Counted from the first letter of the stretch, positions 50,004 to 59,366 are shown. The stretch: DNA of 64,000 nt from Bordetella genomosp. 9 (GCF_002119725.1 NZ_CP021109.1:930001-994000); one strand, 5' to 3'. Program-made: numbers and translations. The notes: a model not told the origin generated them from the letters alone.

Positions 50004-51391
50004 GCGCCAGCGAGAATCTTGATACAGCGCCCTGCGCGGGCAACGAGGGGATGCCGGTCGCCGCAGGCACGGCCGGCGAAGGCAGGCCCGCTTCGGTAGC
50101 GGAAATCCTGCCGGCCATCGACGCGCCCCTGCCCGGACCGCCCGAGTTCCTGCCCGGCCATCCGGTCAACCCCCTGGTCGGGGCCGCGTACCCGCTGCTG
50201 GAAATAGGCGGCTTGTTGCGCACGGCGAGGTGCGAGCCGATGCCGCTGGAGGCGCTGCGCGGCAGGCTCATTGCCATGGTTCGCGAGTTCGTCGACGCGT
50301 GCGTGCATTTGGATACCGAGACGGTGGCGGCCGCACGCTATTGCCTGTGCACATTCCTGGACGAGGCCGTCGCGGCGGCGCCTTGGGGCGGCGAGGCATG
50401 GTCTACGCGCAGCCTGCTGGTGATCTTCCATGGCGAGGCTTCCGGTGGAGAACGGTTCTTCACGATCCTGCATAAGTTGTCGCAGAACCCGGCGGCCCAC
50501 ATCGACGCGCTCGAGCTCCTGCACATTATGTTGGCGCTCGGCATGCAAGGCCGCTACCGCCTGTCGCCGGACGGTAGTGCGACGCTCCTGCAGGTGCGCC
50601 AGAAGCTGCGTGCGCTGATACGCCAGGTTCGCGGCGCCCCGGAGGCATCCCTGTCGCCTCACTGGCGGGGCGAAAAACCGTACAAGCGCAGACGGTGGCC
50701 CGCGCGGCCGCTGGCATGGTTGTGCCTGGGGTGCGCGTGTCTGGCAGCCGCCATGTACGGGCTGGCCGCCGAACGTCTGCGCCAGCAGGCGCTTGCGGCG
50801 GCCCGGGCGCGCCAAGCGGTGCAGGCGAAAGCGCCCGTCGCTCCATTGCGCGCGGCCGTTGCGGCGCAACCTGCACGCCCCGCGGATACGCTCCCGGCCG
50901 TAACGCCCGCGCCGGTAGTGCCCGCGACGCGGCAATCCGGCGCGGCAGGCATGGCGGCGTCGCTCGCCCACACCCTGGCGGGCGATATCGCGGCCGGCCG
51001 GGTGCAGGTGGAGAGCCGTCCGGATCGGGTCATTCTGACCGTTGGCACGGACACGCTGTTCGCATCGGGAAGTTCCCGGATCGCCCCGGCATATCTGCCG
51101 TTGGTCCGCCGTATCGGCGATGCCTTGCGTACGGTGCGCGGACGCGTGCTGGTGATCGGCCATACCGACAATCGGCCGCCCGCTCCCGGCGCGCCTTCGA
51201 ACTGGGCGCTTTCGCTCGCTCGTGCAGGCAACGTGCTGGACGTTCTGCGCGAACAGACTGGGGAACCCGAACGATTCCTCGCACAGGGCAAGGGCGATAC
51301 CGAGCCTGTTGCTTCCAACGATACGCCCGCGGGACAGGCCCGCAACCGGCGCGTCGTCATCGTGGTGCTTGCGCCGGGTGCAGCGGCATAG
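50000..51391 (+). CDS. tssL: T6SS membrane protein TssL with C-terminal OmpA domain
   Basis: This 463-residue IcmH/DotU protein extends into the periplasm. The cytoplasmic DotU domain covers about 55-215 (NPLVGAAYPLLEIGGLL, YCLCTFLDEAVAAAPWG, FFTILHKLSQNP). One transmembrane helix lies at 236-256, then an Ala/Pro-rich spacer, then an OmpA/Pal-like peptidoglycan-binding domain at about 340-457 (TLFASGSSRI, IGHTDNRPP, NRRVVIVVLA). The built-in OmpA part should anchor the complex to the cell wall, so no separate TagL is needed. Coupled to tssK by an ATGA overlap; tssM follows after 43 bases. Confidence 0.94.
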   Translation: MSASENLDTAPCAGNEGMPVAAGTAGEGRPASVAEILPAIDAPLPGPPEFLPGHPVNPLVGAAYPLLEIGGLLRTARCEPMPLEALRGRLIAMVREFVDACVHLDTETVAAARYCLCTFLDEAVAAAPWGGEAWSTRSLLVIFHGEASGGERFFTILHKLSQNPAAHIDALELLHIMLALGMQGRYRLSPDGSATLLQVRQKLRALIRQVRGAPEASLSPHWRGEKPYKRRRWPARPLAWLCLGCACLAAAMYGLAAERLRQQALAAARARQAVQAKAPVAPLRAAVAAQPARPADTLPAVTPAPVVPATRQSGAAGMAASLAHTLAGDIAAGRVQVESRPDRVILTVGTDTLFASGSSRIAPAYLPLVRRIGDALRTVRGRVLVIGHTDNRPPAPGAPSNWALSLARAGNVLDVLREQTGEPERFLAQGKGDTEPVASNDTPAGQARNRRVVIVVLAPGAAA

Positions 51392-51434
51392 CAAACCCGG
51401 ACGCTTTGTTTTTCCGACAAAAGGACCAACATCC

Positions 51435-54400
51435 GTGATCAGGCCGCTTTTTCGCATGCTGACGTTGCGTGCAATCGTCATGGCTGTGCTGGCGTTGCTC
51501 GGCATCGGCGCAATCGTTCATCTATCGCCGCGCATCGCCTATGCGGGTTACGCGCCTTTCTCGACGCCGGAAGCTCGGGTATGGCTGGCGCTGGGCTTGT
51601 TGTGCCTGCTGCTGCTGGGATGGGCAGGGGCGGCGGCCTCGAGGCGGATCGGCCGGCTGCGCGTCATATGGGAGGCGCCGCCGCCGTCTCCCGCCGTGCA
51701 GGAAACCATCACGCACGACGCCAAGGTGCTGCACAGGTTGAACGAGCTGTTCCGCGCCACGTTGCGTACCTTGCGTGCAGGCGGACCGGCATGGCGCCTG
51801 GGCCGTCACAGTCTGTACCGTCTGCCATGGTATGTGGTGCTTGGACGCCGCGGCAGCGGCAAGACCGCCCTCCTGGAAGCGGCGCGCCTGAAGTCGCGCG
51901 ACCAGCCCGACGACGGCCCTCACCGGGATGGCGACCCTTGCCGATTCTGGCTCGCAGACCAGGCCGTGCTGATCGAGACCGCAGGGGCCGATTACACGGC
52001 GCCGGTGTTGTCCGGTACGCCGCACGCGGTATGGCAGCGGCTGCTGAAGCTGTTGCGCCGCGCAAGGCGCAAGTGTCCGGTCAACGGCGTGATCGTCACT
52101 GTCAGCGCGTCGGACCTTCTCGCGGACGCGGGCGAACGCGATGAGATCGCCAGCGGATTGCGCGGCCGCCTGAGAGAAATGCTGCGCAAGCTCGGGATCC
52201 GGTTTCCGGTTTATGTGGTCGTCACCCACTGCGATCGGCTTGCCGGCTTCACTTCCTTTTTTTCGCACATGGATCGCGCCGGAACCGAGCAGGTCTGGGG
52301 GATGACCCTGTCTGGCGAAGACGTGCCCGGCGCCGTGTTCGAGCAGGAATTCGCGCTTCTTGTGAAGCGTCTCCAGGGGCGGGTCGTCCCTCTGGTCACA
52401 GCGGCACGAGACGAGGCCCTGGCGGCGCGGATATTCGCTTTCCCGGCTCAGTTCGAAGCGCTGGGCGAGCCGCTGCAGGCGCTGCTTCGGGATGTTTTCA
52501 CGCCATCGCCCTACGCCTTGGCGCCGTGGCTGCGCGGGGTGTACTTCACCAGCGCCGTGCAGGACGGCGACGAACGCGCACGGCCGGCCAGCGCAATGGC
52601 CCATGCCATGATCGCCTCCGGACAGATCCGGACAATTGCGGGCGCGCACGACTATTTCACCGCCCGCTTGCTGAAGCAGGTCGTTTTTCCGGAGAACCAC
52701 TTGGCGGGTGCGCGTCCGCCGGGAAGGGCCGGCCGTCTGTATCGCTGGTTGGCGGCGATCGCTTTCATCGCCGGGACCCTGGCGGCGGCGACGGCGATAT
52801 GGCTTGGCTACGCACGCAACCGGAGCGCGATCGATGCGATGGCGCGCGATACCGCCATCCTGGCAGAAAAGGCGTCCGCCGAGCAGGCGCCCGGACCGAC
52901 GGATGACCCGTCCGCGATGATCGACCTGCTGAATGCCGCGGCGCGTCCGGTTTCCGCCGCGCCGCAGTCGGGCGCCGACGCATTTTTTCTGCGGCAGCCG
53001 GGGCTTTATCAGGGGCGCAGGCTGGGCGAGGCCGCGCATGCCGCCTACCTCGCCTTGCTGAGGCAAACCCTGCCGCCATTCATCCATGCCCGGGCGCGGC
53101 GTGCGATGGCCGATACCAGCCGTGGCGAGTTCGACCGGCTCATGGCCTTGCGTACCTACCTTATGCTGGCCGGCTCCACGCGCCGCGATGGCGATGCGGT
53201 CCTTGCCTGGTTCACCGACGACGTGCGGACGATGGCGCTGCCGCCCGCCCGTCGCGCCGACATGCTGCGTCATGCGCGCGTCCTGCTGGAGCAGGGTGAC
53301 TGGGGTCCCCCTTTGCCCGTCGACGCGGCTCTGCTCGGCCACGTGCGGGAGCAGCTTTCCGGGCTTCGGCTCGTGGATTCGCTATACGGCGAGTTGCAAG
53401 GGAAGCTGCGAGGTGTCATGCCCGGCACCTTGTCGCTCGCCAGGATGGCAGGCGTCGACGCGCCGCTGGCCTTGAGCCGTGCCAGCGGCCGCCCGCTGTC
53501 GGACGGTGTGCCGGCGGCGTATACGGTCGCGGGTTATCGCGCTTATCTGCGATTGCGAGACGCGGCCGTCGCCGGGGCTTCGGACTGGCAGATGGCGCTG
53601 GGACAGGCGGGCGCCGCCGGATTGGATGCCGCATCGCTGCGCGCGAGGCTGGACAAGCTGTATTTCTCCCAGTACATCGATGCCTGGGACGCGTTGCTGG
53701 CAGACGTGCAGTTGACCGCGATCGAACCCGATGCAAGCAACGCGGCCGCCGACGCGCGGCTGCTCGCGGGAGCGCAATCGCCCTTGCGGCTTTTCCTGCA
53801 GGCGGCGGCCCGGGAAACGACCCTCGCCGGCATCGATGGCGACGGAAAGGCGTCGAATCCGACGCCCGTGGATGAGCATTTCGCAGCCCTGCACGATCTG
53901 TTCAAGGCCGGGCCCGGGCAGACGCCTCCGATCGATCAAGTGCAAGGCCGCATTGCCGAGGCCGCCGTGTTCCTGGACGCCGTCGATGCCGCGATGCGCC
54001 GCAATATTCCCCTGCCTCCCTCCGACGCGATCGACACGCTCGAAGACGAGGCGCAGGATCAACCGCCGCCCCTGGGCGGCGTGCTGCGGCAGTTGGCGTC
54101 CATCGGCAAGGCCGTCGCGCTTGGCGACACGCGTGAGCGGCTGGACGAAACCTGGCGAGCCGAAGTCGCGCCGTTTTGTCACGCCGCGGTGGATGGCCGC
54201 TATCCCTTTGATCGCACCTCTACCAAAGACGTGACGCAGAGCGATTTCAATCGTCTGTTCGCGCCGGGCGGCCTTATCGATTCATTTTTCCAGGCCAATG
54301 TCCAACGCTACGTCGATATGACGACGCACCCCTGGCGATGGCGTCCCAACGGGCGGCGCCTGGGATTGTCGCGCGCCGCCCTGCAGGCATTCGAGGATGC

Positions 54401-54896
54401 CGCTTCGATAAAGCGGGCATTTTTCCCCGATGGCGGCAATACCGCATCGGTGCACTTCCAGCTGCTGCCGCTTTCACTGGATCCCTATTTCACCCGCTTC
54501 GAGATGACGGTCGGCGGGCAAACCCTCGAATACGCGCACGGGCCCGTTCGTCCCAAGACTTTCGTCTGGCCAGGCGGCGAGCCATCCGCACGGCTCGCGT
54601 ACGAGCCGCCTGCGCCGGACGGGCGTGGCGGCGTGACCGTGCTTGGCCCCTGGGCCCTGTTCCGGCTGCTCGATCTCGGCAGCGTGCAAGCGGTGCGGCC
54701 GGAGCGCTTCATTGTTCGTTTCAACCTGCACGGCAAGGCGGTGTCTCTTCAGCTCGATGCGCAAAGCGTCATCAACCCCTTCGGTCTGGCGGCCCTGCAA
54801 CGTTTCCGCTGCATCGACCGGCTGGCGCCGTCAAGGCCGCCGTCCGCGCCGGCGTCAGGCCGCGTCGAGCCCGCCGGCGACAGCCGGGACCGCTAG
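51435..54896 (+). CDS. tssM: T6SS inner-membrane protein TssM (IcmF)
   Basis: This 1153-residue core of the trans-envelope complex has two N-terminal membrane helices (about 11-32 and 48-66) and an intact Walker A, GRRGSGKT, at 137-144 in the cytoplasmic NTPase-like domain. A third helix lies around 440-460 (LAAIAFIAGTLAAATAIWLG), then a large periplasmic part ending in the domain that contacts TssJ. The GTG at 51435 has AAGGA nine bases upstream; an ATG at 51456 is an alternative. It ends the core T6SS genes. Not all IcmF homologues keep the Walker motif, so its presence here is worth noting. Confidence 0.93.
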   Translation: MIRPLFRMLTLRAIVMAVLALLGIGAIVHLSPRIAYAGYAPFSTPEARVWLALGLLCLLLLGWAGAAASRRIGRLRVIWEAPPPSPAVQETITHDAKVLHRLNELFRATLRTLRAGGPAWRLGRHSLYRLPWYVVLGRRGSGKTALLEAARLKSRDQPDDGPHRDGDPCRFWLADQAVLIETAGADYTAPVLSGTPHAVWQRLLKLLRRARRKCPVNGVIVTVSASDLLADAGERDEIASGLRGRLREMLRKLGIRFPVYVVVTHCDRLAGFTSFFSHMDRAGTEQVWGMTLSGEDVPGAVFEQEFALLVKRLQGRVVPLVTAARDEALAARIFAFPAQFEALGEPLQALLRDVFTPSPYALAPWLRGVYFTSAVQDGDERARPASAMAHAMIASGQIRTIAGAHDYFTARLLKQVVFPENHLAGARPPGRAGRLYRWLAAIAFIAGTLAAATAIWLGYARNRSAIDAMARDTAILAEKASAEQAPGPTDDPSAMIDLLNAAARPVSAAPQSGADAFFLRQPGLYQGRRLGEAAHAAYLALLRQTLPPFIHARARRAMADTSRGEFDRLMALRTYLMLAGSTRRDGDAVLAWFTDDVRTMALPPARRADMLRHARVLLEQGDWGPPLPVDAALLGHVREQLSGLRLVDSLYGELQGKLRGVMPGTLSLARMAGVDAPLALSRASGRPLSDGVPAAYTVAGYRAYLRLRDAAVAGASDWQMALGQAGAAGLDAASLRARLDKLYFSQYIDAWDALLADVQLTAIEPDASNAAADARLLAGAQSPLRLFLQAAARETTLAGIDGDGKASNPTPVDEHFAALHDLFKAGPGQTPPIDQVQGRIAEAAVFLDAVDAAMRRNIPLPPSDAIDTLEDEAQDQPPPLGGVLRQLASIGKAVALGDTRERLDETWRAEVAPFCHAAVDGRYPFDRTSTKDVTQSDFNRLFAPGGLIDSFFQANVQRYVDMTTHPWRWRPNGRRLGLSRAALQAFEDAASIKRAFFPDGGNTASVHFQLLPLSLDPYFTRFEMTVGGQTLEYAHGPVRPKTFVWPGGEPSARLAYEPPAPDGRGGVTVLGPWALFRLLDLGSVQAVRPERFIVRFNLHGKAVSLQLDAQSVINPFGLAALQRFRCIDRLAPSRPPSAPASGRVEPAGDSRDR

Positions 54897-54949
54897 TTCT
54901 TCCTGGCGCTGGAGGGCGCCCTTGCCACGTTTTTCATGGAGTCAGTCGT

Positions 54950-56665
54950 ATGACCTTCGGATCGCGATCCAACCAGAAGCACCGCCCCCTGAGTGGCGGA
55001 AAACCCCTCATCATGTCGTATTCGGAGTGGTGCGCGACCCTTCCCGGCGGGGTGCCGAGGGTGGGCCGCTTGCCGGCGGTCGCCGAAGCACTGAGGCGCT
55101 ATACCGACAACCCCGGGCCTGGTTCGTTGGCCGCGCTGCGCGACGCGCTGAACGCATGGCGGCGCCATTTCCCTGACGACTATGTCTCGGTTGTGGATCC
55201 CACCCGGATCCTGTACGAGCAGGTCAGGCGGGTATGGGAAATGCCGTATGGAGACCCCGTCCTGCTGCGCCGGAGGATCGCCTACGAGACGCGCGTCCGA
55301 TTGCTCTACATGTTCTCCGAGCTGTGGGTCAACCCCAACTTCTTTTCTGACATTGCGGCCGTCGTGATAACAAGTGCGAAGCTCACGCTCAACATGACGG
55401 GCGTGAGCGGCAAGGCGACCGCGGCAATGACCTCTGCAGGCGCGACGACCGCCATGGCACAACATATCCAACGCCACGGCTGGGACGGCGTTTCGACCCT
55501 TGTCAATAACGGCAAGGTCGCCGCGGAGCAGGTGTGGAACGCGCGCCAGGATGCCCGCAGCGCGAAGGACCCATGGAAAGCGTACGACCTCCCGAGAGGC
55601 GGACCCATGCAGGTCTTGCAAGACGTCAACACCTTGAAGGACATCATCAGGGATATGGTGAGGACGGCCTGGAATTATGTGATCGCCTTCGCGAAGGTCA
55701 CATGCAACGGAATTGGCGAAGCGGTGAAAGCGGAGATGCTGGATAACGGCTGGAGAAACCTGGCGGAGGAGATCATCAAGTTCCTCGCGGCAGAAGTGTT
55801 TCGTGACTTCGATCCGTGGTCCTCGGAATTCATGGATGCCTTGAAGCTCGCGAAGGGGATGGCCACCCGCCTGAAGTCAATGTATTCAGCGCGCATGCGG
55901 GAGTGCCGGAATCGCTTGGAGGGCGATCTGAGCCAGGGCATCGTCAAAGCCCTGTACAAAGGCGCATGGCTGCAGACGGTCGGGGACGCGATCAAGACCG
56001 TCGAAAAGGCAGCGGAAGGTGTAGCGTTCGACGTTCTCCACTGGAGCGGCCTAGGCTGGCTGAGCAGCCGTGCGATGAGCATCATCTTCGCCCTCATGAA
56101 AGGGATGTTCGGTATTGCATGGCGCTATTGGGAGCGTTCGAATGTCATGCGGCTCGCGGCGGATGCCCGCGCCTTTCTGATTGAAGGCGACTATGTTTTC
56201 GGAAATCCTAACCGGTACGGTGACCAGGCGGCGCCCATCATCGACCACGCGGTCAATGTGCCGGCCGGAAAAGCGGCGGATGAGGCCGCGTTCACCGACT
56301 GGTTCCTCGGATATGCACGACAGTCGCCTTCCGTCGCCGCGCTGGTGTTTGGCGCGGACATGTGCGAGCCGGTGTCATTCTTCAATGTGCTGGATCAGCA
56401 TGGCGAGTTGCGTACGGAAGACTATATGGAAGCGGTGCGCAATCTGGGGCGGCTTCGGACTCTGTCCACCGGATATCTGAGCTGGGTGGGGCTCGGCGCG
56501 CAAAGGCCGCCCGGGCCTGTTGCCATTCGCGGGGAGTGGGACGTGCCGCTGGAGGTGCGTCTGCAAGCGTTCACAGGGAAGGAGATCGGCCCCGACATCC
56601 TGCAGCGCAACCGTGAGCGGGCCAACCGTCTGCGGATGAACGCGGAATGGATGGCGATGCGCTAG
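54950..56665 (+). CDS. unrecognised 571-residue protein, candidate T6SS cargo
   Basis: I do not recognise this protein. It follows tssM by 53 bases with GGAG eight bases before its ATG, so it looks like the last gene of the T6SS operon. No signal peptide is present. An N-terminal segment (residues 56-75, GPGSLAALRDALNAWRRH) resembles a Leu/Trp helix I associate with other T6SS-linked effectors (a recollection, not a match). Residues 132-150 and 374-394 are moderately hydrophobic, and a Gly/Ala/Thr-rich stretch lies at 151-170. The rest is helical with amphipathic character. No enzymatic motif was found. By eye it is lower in GC than the core genes. No immunity-like gene follows: the next gene is convergent. 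A membrane-active or host-directed effector is possible. Confidence 0.75.
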   Translation: MTFGSRSNQKHRPLSGGKPLIMSYSEWCATLPGGVPRVGRLPAVAEALRRYTDNPGPGSLAALRDALNAWRRHFPDDYVSVVDPTRILYEQVRRVWEMPYGDPVLLRRRIAYETRVRLLYMFSELWVNPNFFSDIAAVVITSAKLTLNMTGVSGKATAAMTSAGATTAMAQHIQRHGWDGVSTLVNNGKVAAEQVWNARQDARSAKDPWKAYDLPRGGPMQVLQDVNTLKDIIRDMVRTAWNYVIAFAKVTCNGIGEAVKAEMLDNGWRNLAEEIIKFLAAEVFRDFDPWSSEFMDALKLAKGMATRLKSMYSARMRECRNRLEGDLSQGIVKALYKGAWLQTVGDAIKTVEKAAEGVAFDVLHWSGLGWLSSRAMSIIFALMKGMFGIAWRYWERSNVMRLAADARAFLIEGDYVFGNPNRYGDQAAPIIDHAVNVPAGKAADEAAFTDWFLGYARQSPSVAALVFGADMCEPVSFFNVLDQHGELRTEDYMEAVRNLGRLRTLSTGYLSWVGLGAQRPPGPVAIRGEWDVPLEVRLQAFTGKEIGPDILQRNRERANRLRMNAEWMAMR

Positions 56666-56740
56666 GCCATTGGCGCCGGGATCGCCCCCGAACGGTTGGG
56701 GTGCCGCCGGGGCGAGGTCTTGCCTCGAACAACGAGCGGG

Positions 56741-57565
56741 TCAGCTCCGTTCGGGCAGGGCATCGTCGATCATGACGTAGGGCAGGCCACGGTCGCATCG
56801 CACGATGCGGCCGCGCACCCCGTAAACGGTTGCGAGGGTATCGCCGGTAAGCACCTCGGCAGGAGCGCCCTCGACGACCATACCGCCGTCCAGCAGCACG
56901 ATTGCATGATCGGCGTGCCGAAGCGCGATATTCAGGTCATGGGCAACCATCAGCGTCACGAGCCGGCGCGCCCGGGTCTCCTGACGCAGCATGGTCATGA
57001 CTTCGAACTGATGCCGCAGGTCCAGGGCGGACAGCGGTTCGTCCAGCAGCAGCACGCGCGGATCGCGAACGAGCGCGAGGGCCAGGCCGGCAAGCTGACG
57101 CTGCCCGCCGGATAGTTCATCCAGATGCCGCAGGGCCAGATGGGCGATCCCCATCCGTGCCAGCAGCGCATGGGCGGCCGCGGGGCCGGGGCTGCGATTG
57201 TCCCCGTCCGGCGCGTGGGCCGCGGCCTGCACGGCTTCCAGCACCCGCAGGTGCACGGCTGCCGGCAGGTCCTGGGGCATATAGGCCACCAGTCGCGAAC
57301 GCGCGGCCGGAGAAAGACTCGTCAGCGTTTCGCCGTCCAGCGCCACGCATCCTTCCCGCACGCTTATCAGTCCGGCGATGGCCTTCAACAGGCTGGACTT
57401 CCCGCTGCCGTTCGGCCCCAGCAGCGCGGTAATTTCCCCGGGCGGCAGCGCTTCCAGATCCAGGCCGTGAATGACGTCGTGCCTGCCATATCCGGCCCGC
57501 AGCCCTTGAATCGTCAGCCCGGGGCAACGTCCGCTCTCGCGGACCCTGTTCTTCGCGAGCGTCAT
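56741..57565 (-). CDS. ABC transporter ATP-binding protein, FecE/BtuD type
   Basis: This 274-residue ATPase partners the FecCD-type permease encoded just upstream. Intact motifs are Walker A GPNGSGKSS, signature LSGGQRQLAGLALAL, and Walker B LLLDEPLSALD. Such importers bring in ferric siderophores, haem, cobalamin or other metal complexes. Its ATG overlaps the permease stop as ATGA, and no ribosome site of its own is visible, so it depends on coupling. It converges on the T6SS cargo gene with 75 bases between, which contain a short CGAGG/CCTCG hairpin without a U-run. No binding-protein or TonB-receptor gene is in view. Confidence 0.88.
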   Translation of the reverse strand: MTLAKNRVRESGRCPGLTIQGLRAGYGRHDVIHGLDLEALPPGEITALLGPNGSGKSSLLKAIAGLISVREGCVALDGETLTSLSPAARSRLVAYMPQDLPAAVHLRVLEAVQAAAHAPDGDNRSPGPAAAHALLARMGIAHLALRHLDELSGGQRQLAGLALALVRDPRVLLLDEPLSALDLRHQFEVMTMLRQETRARRLVTLMVAHDLNIALRHADHAIVLLDGGMVVEGAPAEVLTGDTLATVYGVRGRIVRCDRGLPYVMIDDALPERS

Positions 57566-58614
57566 GGCAATCGGCGGCGCAATACCACCGCACCGAAAAA
57601 AGGCAGGCCGACCAATGCCGTTACGATTCCCACCGGCAGCACGGCCCCCGGCACGATGCTTTTGGCCAGAACCGAGGCCAGCGACAGAATGACGGCCCCC
57701 ACCATGGCGCTGCCGGCCAGATAAAAGCGGTGATCCTCGCCGAACAGCCGCCGTGCGATGTGCGGCGCCACCAGGCCGACGAAGCCGATCACCCCGGCCA
57801 GCGATACGGCCAGGGCAGCGAGCAGGCTGATGCGCGCCAGCGCGCCGGCCCGCAGCCGCCGGACATCCACGCCGAAGCTGGCGGCCCGGTCCTCCCCCAG
57901 GCGCAATGCCGTCAGCCGCCAGGCCGCGCGCAGGGAGAACGGCGCGGCCAGCGCCAACCCGGCGGCCAGCACCCCCAACCGGGGCCAGCTGGTCCTGTCC
58001 AGACTGCCCAGGGTCCAGAACACCAGGTTTTGCAGGGCCTGGGCGCTTGCCAGGAACTGCACGGCCGATACCAGCGCATTGCAAAGGAATACGAGGGCAA
58101 TGCCGAACAACACCACTCCGCTTGCCTGGATCCCGCTCCAGCGCGCCGCCGCATCGATCGAGACGGCCGCGCCGCCGGCGAAGGCCAGGGCGCTCGCCAC
58201 GACGGCCCAGTCGGCGGGCAGGCCGGCGGGCAGCCAGGCGCCGAACACGATCGCCAGCGACGCACCCAGGGCGGCGGCCGACGATACGCCAAGGGTGTCG
58301 GGGCTGCCGAGCGGGTTATTCAGCACGGTCTGCATTTCGGCGCCGGCCAGACCCAGCGCCATGCCGACCGCGACGGCGGTCAAGGCGTAAGGCAGGCGGA
58401 TGCTCCAGACGATGACGTGCTCCACCGCGGGGACTGCCTGCGGGGTGAGCAGGGCGTGAAGCAGGGAAGAAAAGGGCAGGTCGGAACTGCCGACCAGGAA
58501 GTCGGCGAGCACGGCCGCCACGACGCACACGGCCAGCCCGCCCAGCAAAAGGACGCGGCGGCGCAAGATGCCCCGGTAGGCTCGGACCGGGTCGCGAACC
58601 GCCGCGCAAGACAT
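57562..58614 (-). CDS. FecCD-type ABC transporter permease
   Basis: This 350-residue permease with about nine to ten transmembrane segments is of the iron-complex/cobalamin family. It contains VGMALGLAGAEMQTVLNNPL and LGVSSAAALGASLAI, and the ATPase-contact region GFVGLVAPHIARRLFG, all diagnostic. The start codon is only three bases after the cpoB stop, with no Shine-Dalgarno sequence beside it, so it is probably expressed by read-through from the tol-pal operon end. It forms a two-gene transporter with the downstream ATPase; the periplasmic binding protein must be encoded elsewhere. The ligand is unknown. Confidence 0.88.
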   Translation of the reverse strand: MSCAAVRDPVRAYRGILRRRVLLLGGLAVCVVAAVLADFLVGSSDLPFSSLLHALLTPQAVPAVEHVIVWSIRLPYALTAVAVGMALGLAGAEMQTVLNNPLGSPDTLGVSSAAALGASLAIVFGAWLPAGLPADWAVVASALAFAGGAAVSIDAAARWSGIQASGVVLFGIALVFLCNALVSAVQFLASAQALQNLVFWTLGSLDRTSWPRLGVLAAGLALAAPFSLRAAWRLTALRLGEDRAASFGVDVRRLRAGALARISLLAALAVSLAGVIGFVGLVAPHIARRLFGEDHRFYLAGSAMVGAVILSLASVLAKSIVPGAVLPVGIVTALVGLPFFGAVVLRRRLP

Positions 58615-58617
58615 GGT

Positions 58618-59304
58618 TTACTGCAGCAGTTGCAGGCGGTTCTTGGCCGTGTCGGCCGCCGGCGTATTGGGATAGTCCTTGACGATGCGCTGCAGGGTCG
58701 CCTTGGCGCCGGCCCGGTTGTTCAATTCGATCTGGCTGCCGGCAATGACCAGCAGGGCATCCGGCGCGCGGGGATTGTCCGGTGCGTTCTTCACCATGGT
58801 CTGCAGCTGGTCGATGGCGCCCTTGAAGTCCTTGGTGGCGTAGCGGCTGCTGCCCAGGTAGAACTGGGCCGTAGGCGCCAACTGGCTGTTGGGATACAGG
58901 GCCAGGAAGGCGGTGAATGCCTCGGCGGCTTCTTTGTACTGACCGTTGCGGAAGCGCTCGATGGCGCCGTCATAGGCAGACTGCTCCTGTGGATCGCCCG
59001 CCGTTGCGCCGCCGGTATCCGCCTGCGACCCATTTTCCGGCGCCTTCGGCACCGCCTGGTGCGTGGCCATCTCGATCTGGTTGCGCAAATCGGTCACCTG
59101 CTGCTGCAGCGACTGGATCTGCGTGGAGAACTGTCTGACGGCGGCGTCGTGCTTGTTCTGCTGCAACGCCAGCTGCTTGCGCAGCTCGATGATGGCCGTG
59201 CGCGCCTCGTCGTCCGAAAACGCATGCGCGGAGGAGGAGAGGGCGGCGAAAGCCACGCCGGCGGCGGCCACCAGGATACGCAAAGACGGGAGTCGGTCGC
59301 TCAT
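58618..59304 (-). CDS. cpoB: Tol-Pal accessory protein CpoB (YbgF)
   Basis: This 228-residue periplasmic protein coordinates Tol action with peptidoglycan synthesis at division. The ATG at 59304 with AGGAATTCTC upstream gives a signal peptide ending AHA-FSDDEAR (about residue 28). A trimerising coiled coil follows (about 30-80), then a Gly/Ala linker and TPR repeats to the end (YDGAIERFRNGQYKEAAEAF, FYLGSSRYATKDFKGAI). An ATG 60 bases earlier would bury the signal peptide. An intrinsic-terminator-like hairpin lies between pal and this gene, so its expression may be partly separated from tol-pal. Confidence 0.92.
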   Translation of the reverse strand: MSDRLPSLRILVAAAGVAFAALSSSAHAFSDDEARTAIIELRKQLALQQNKHDAAVRQFSTQIQSLQQQVTDLRNQIEMATHQAVPKAPENGSQADTGGATAGDPQEQSAYDGAIERFRNGQYKEAAEAFTAFLALYPNSQLAPTAQFYLGSSRYATKDFKGAIDQLQTMVKNAPDNPRAPDALLVIAGSQIELNNRAGAKATLQRIVKDYPNTPAADTAKNRLQLLQ

Positions 59305-59320
59305 GAGAATTCCTGGGTCA

Positions 59321-59366
59321 AGATAAAAACATGCGCCGGGGGCCGCAAGACCAACCCGACGCATGT
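59321..59366 (-). terminator. intrinsic-terminator-like hairpin between pal and cpoB
   Basis: Read on the minus strand, ACATGCGTCGGG (59366-59355) pairs with CCCGGCGCATGT (59340-59329) over 12 base pairs including one G-U pair, with a 14-base loop. It is followed directly by UUUUAUCU, which continues the last U of the stem. This has the form of a Rho-independent terminator. It lies 29 bases after the pal stop and 17 bases before the cpoB start. It could end most tol-pal transcripts or act as an attenuator that lowers cpoB and the ABC genes. Confidence 0.72.

Noticed and set aside
56666..56740. Terminator at the end of the T6SS operon
   Set aside because: A CGAGG-TCTTG-CCTCG hairpin is present but there is no U-run on either strand, so a Rho-independent terminator cannot be supported.
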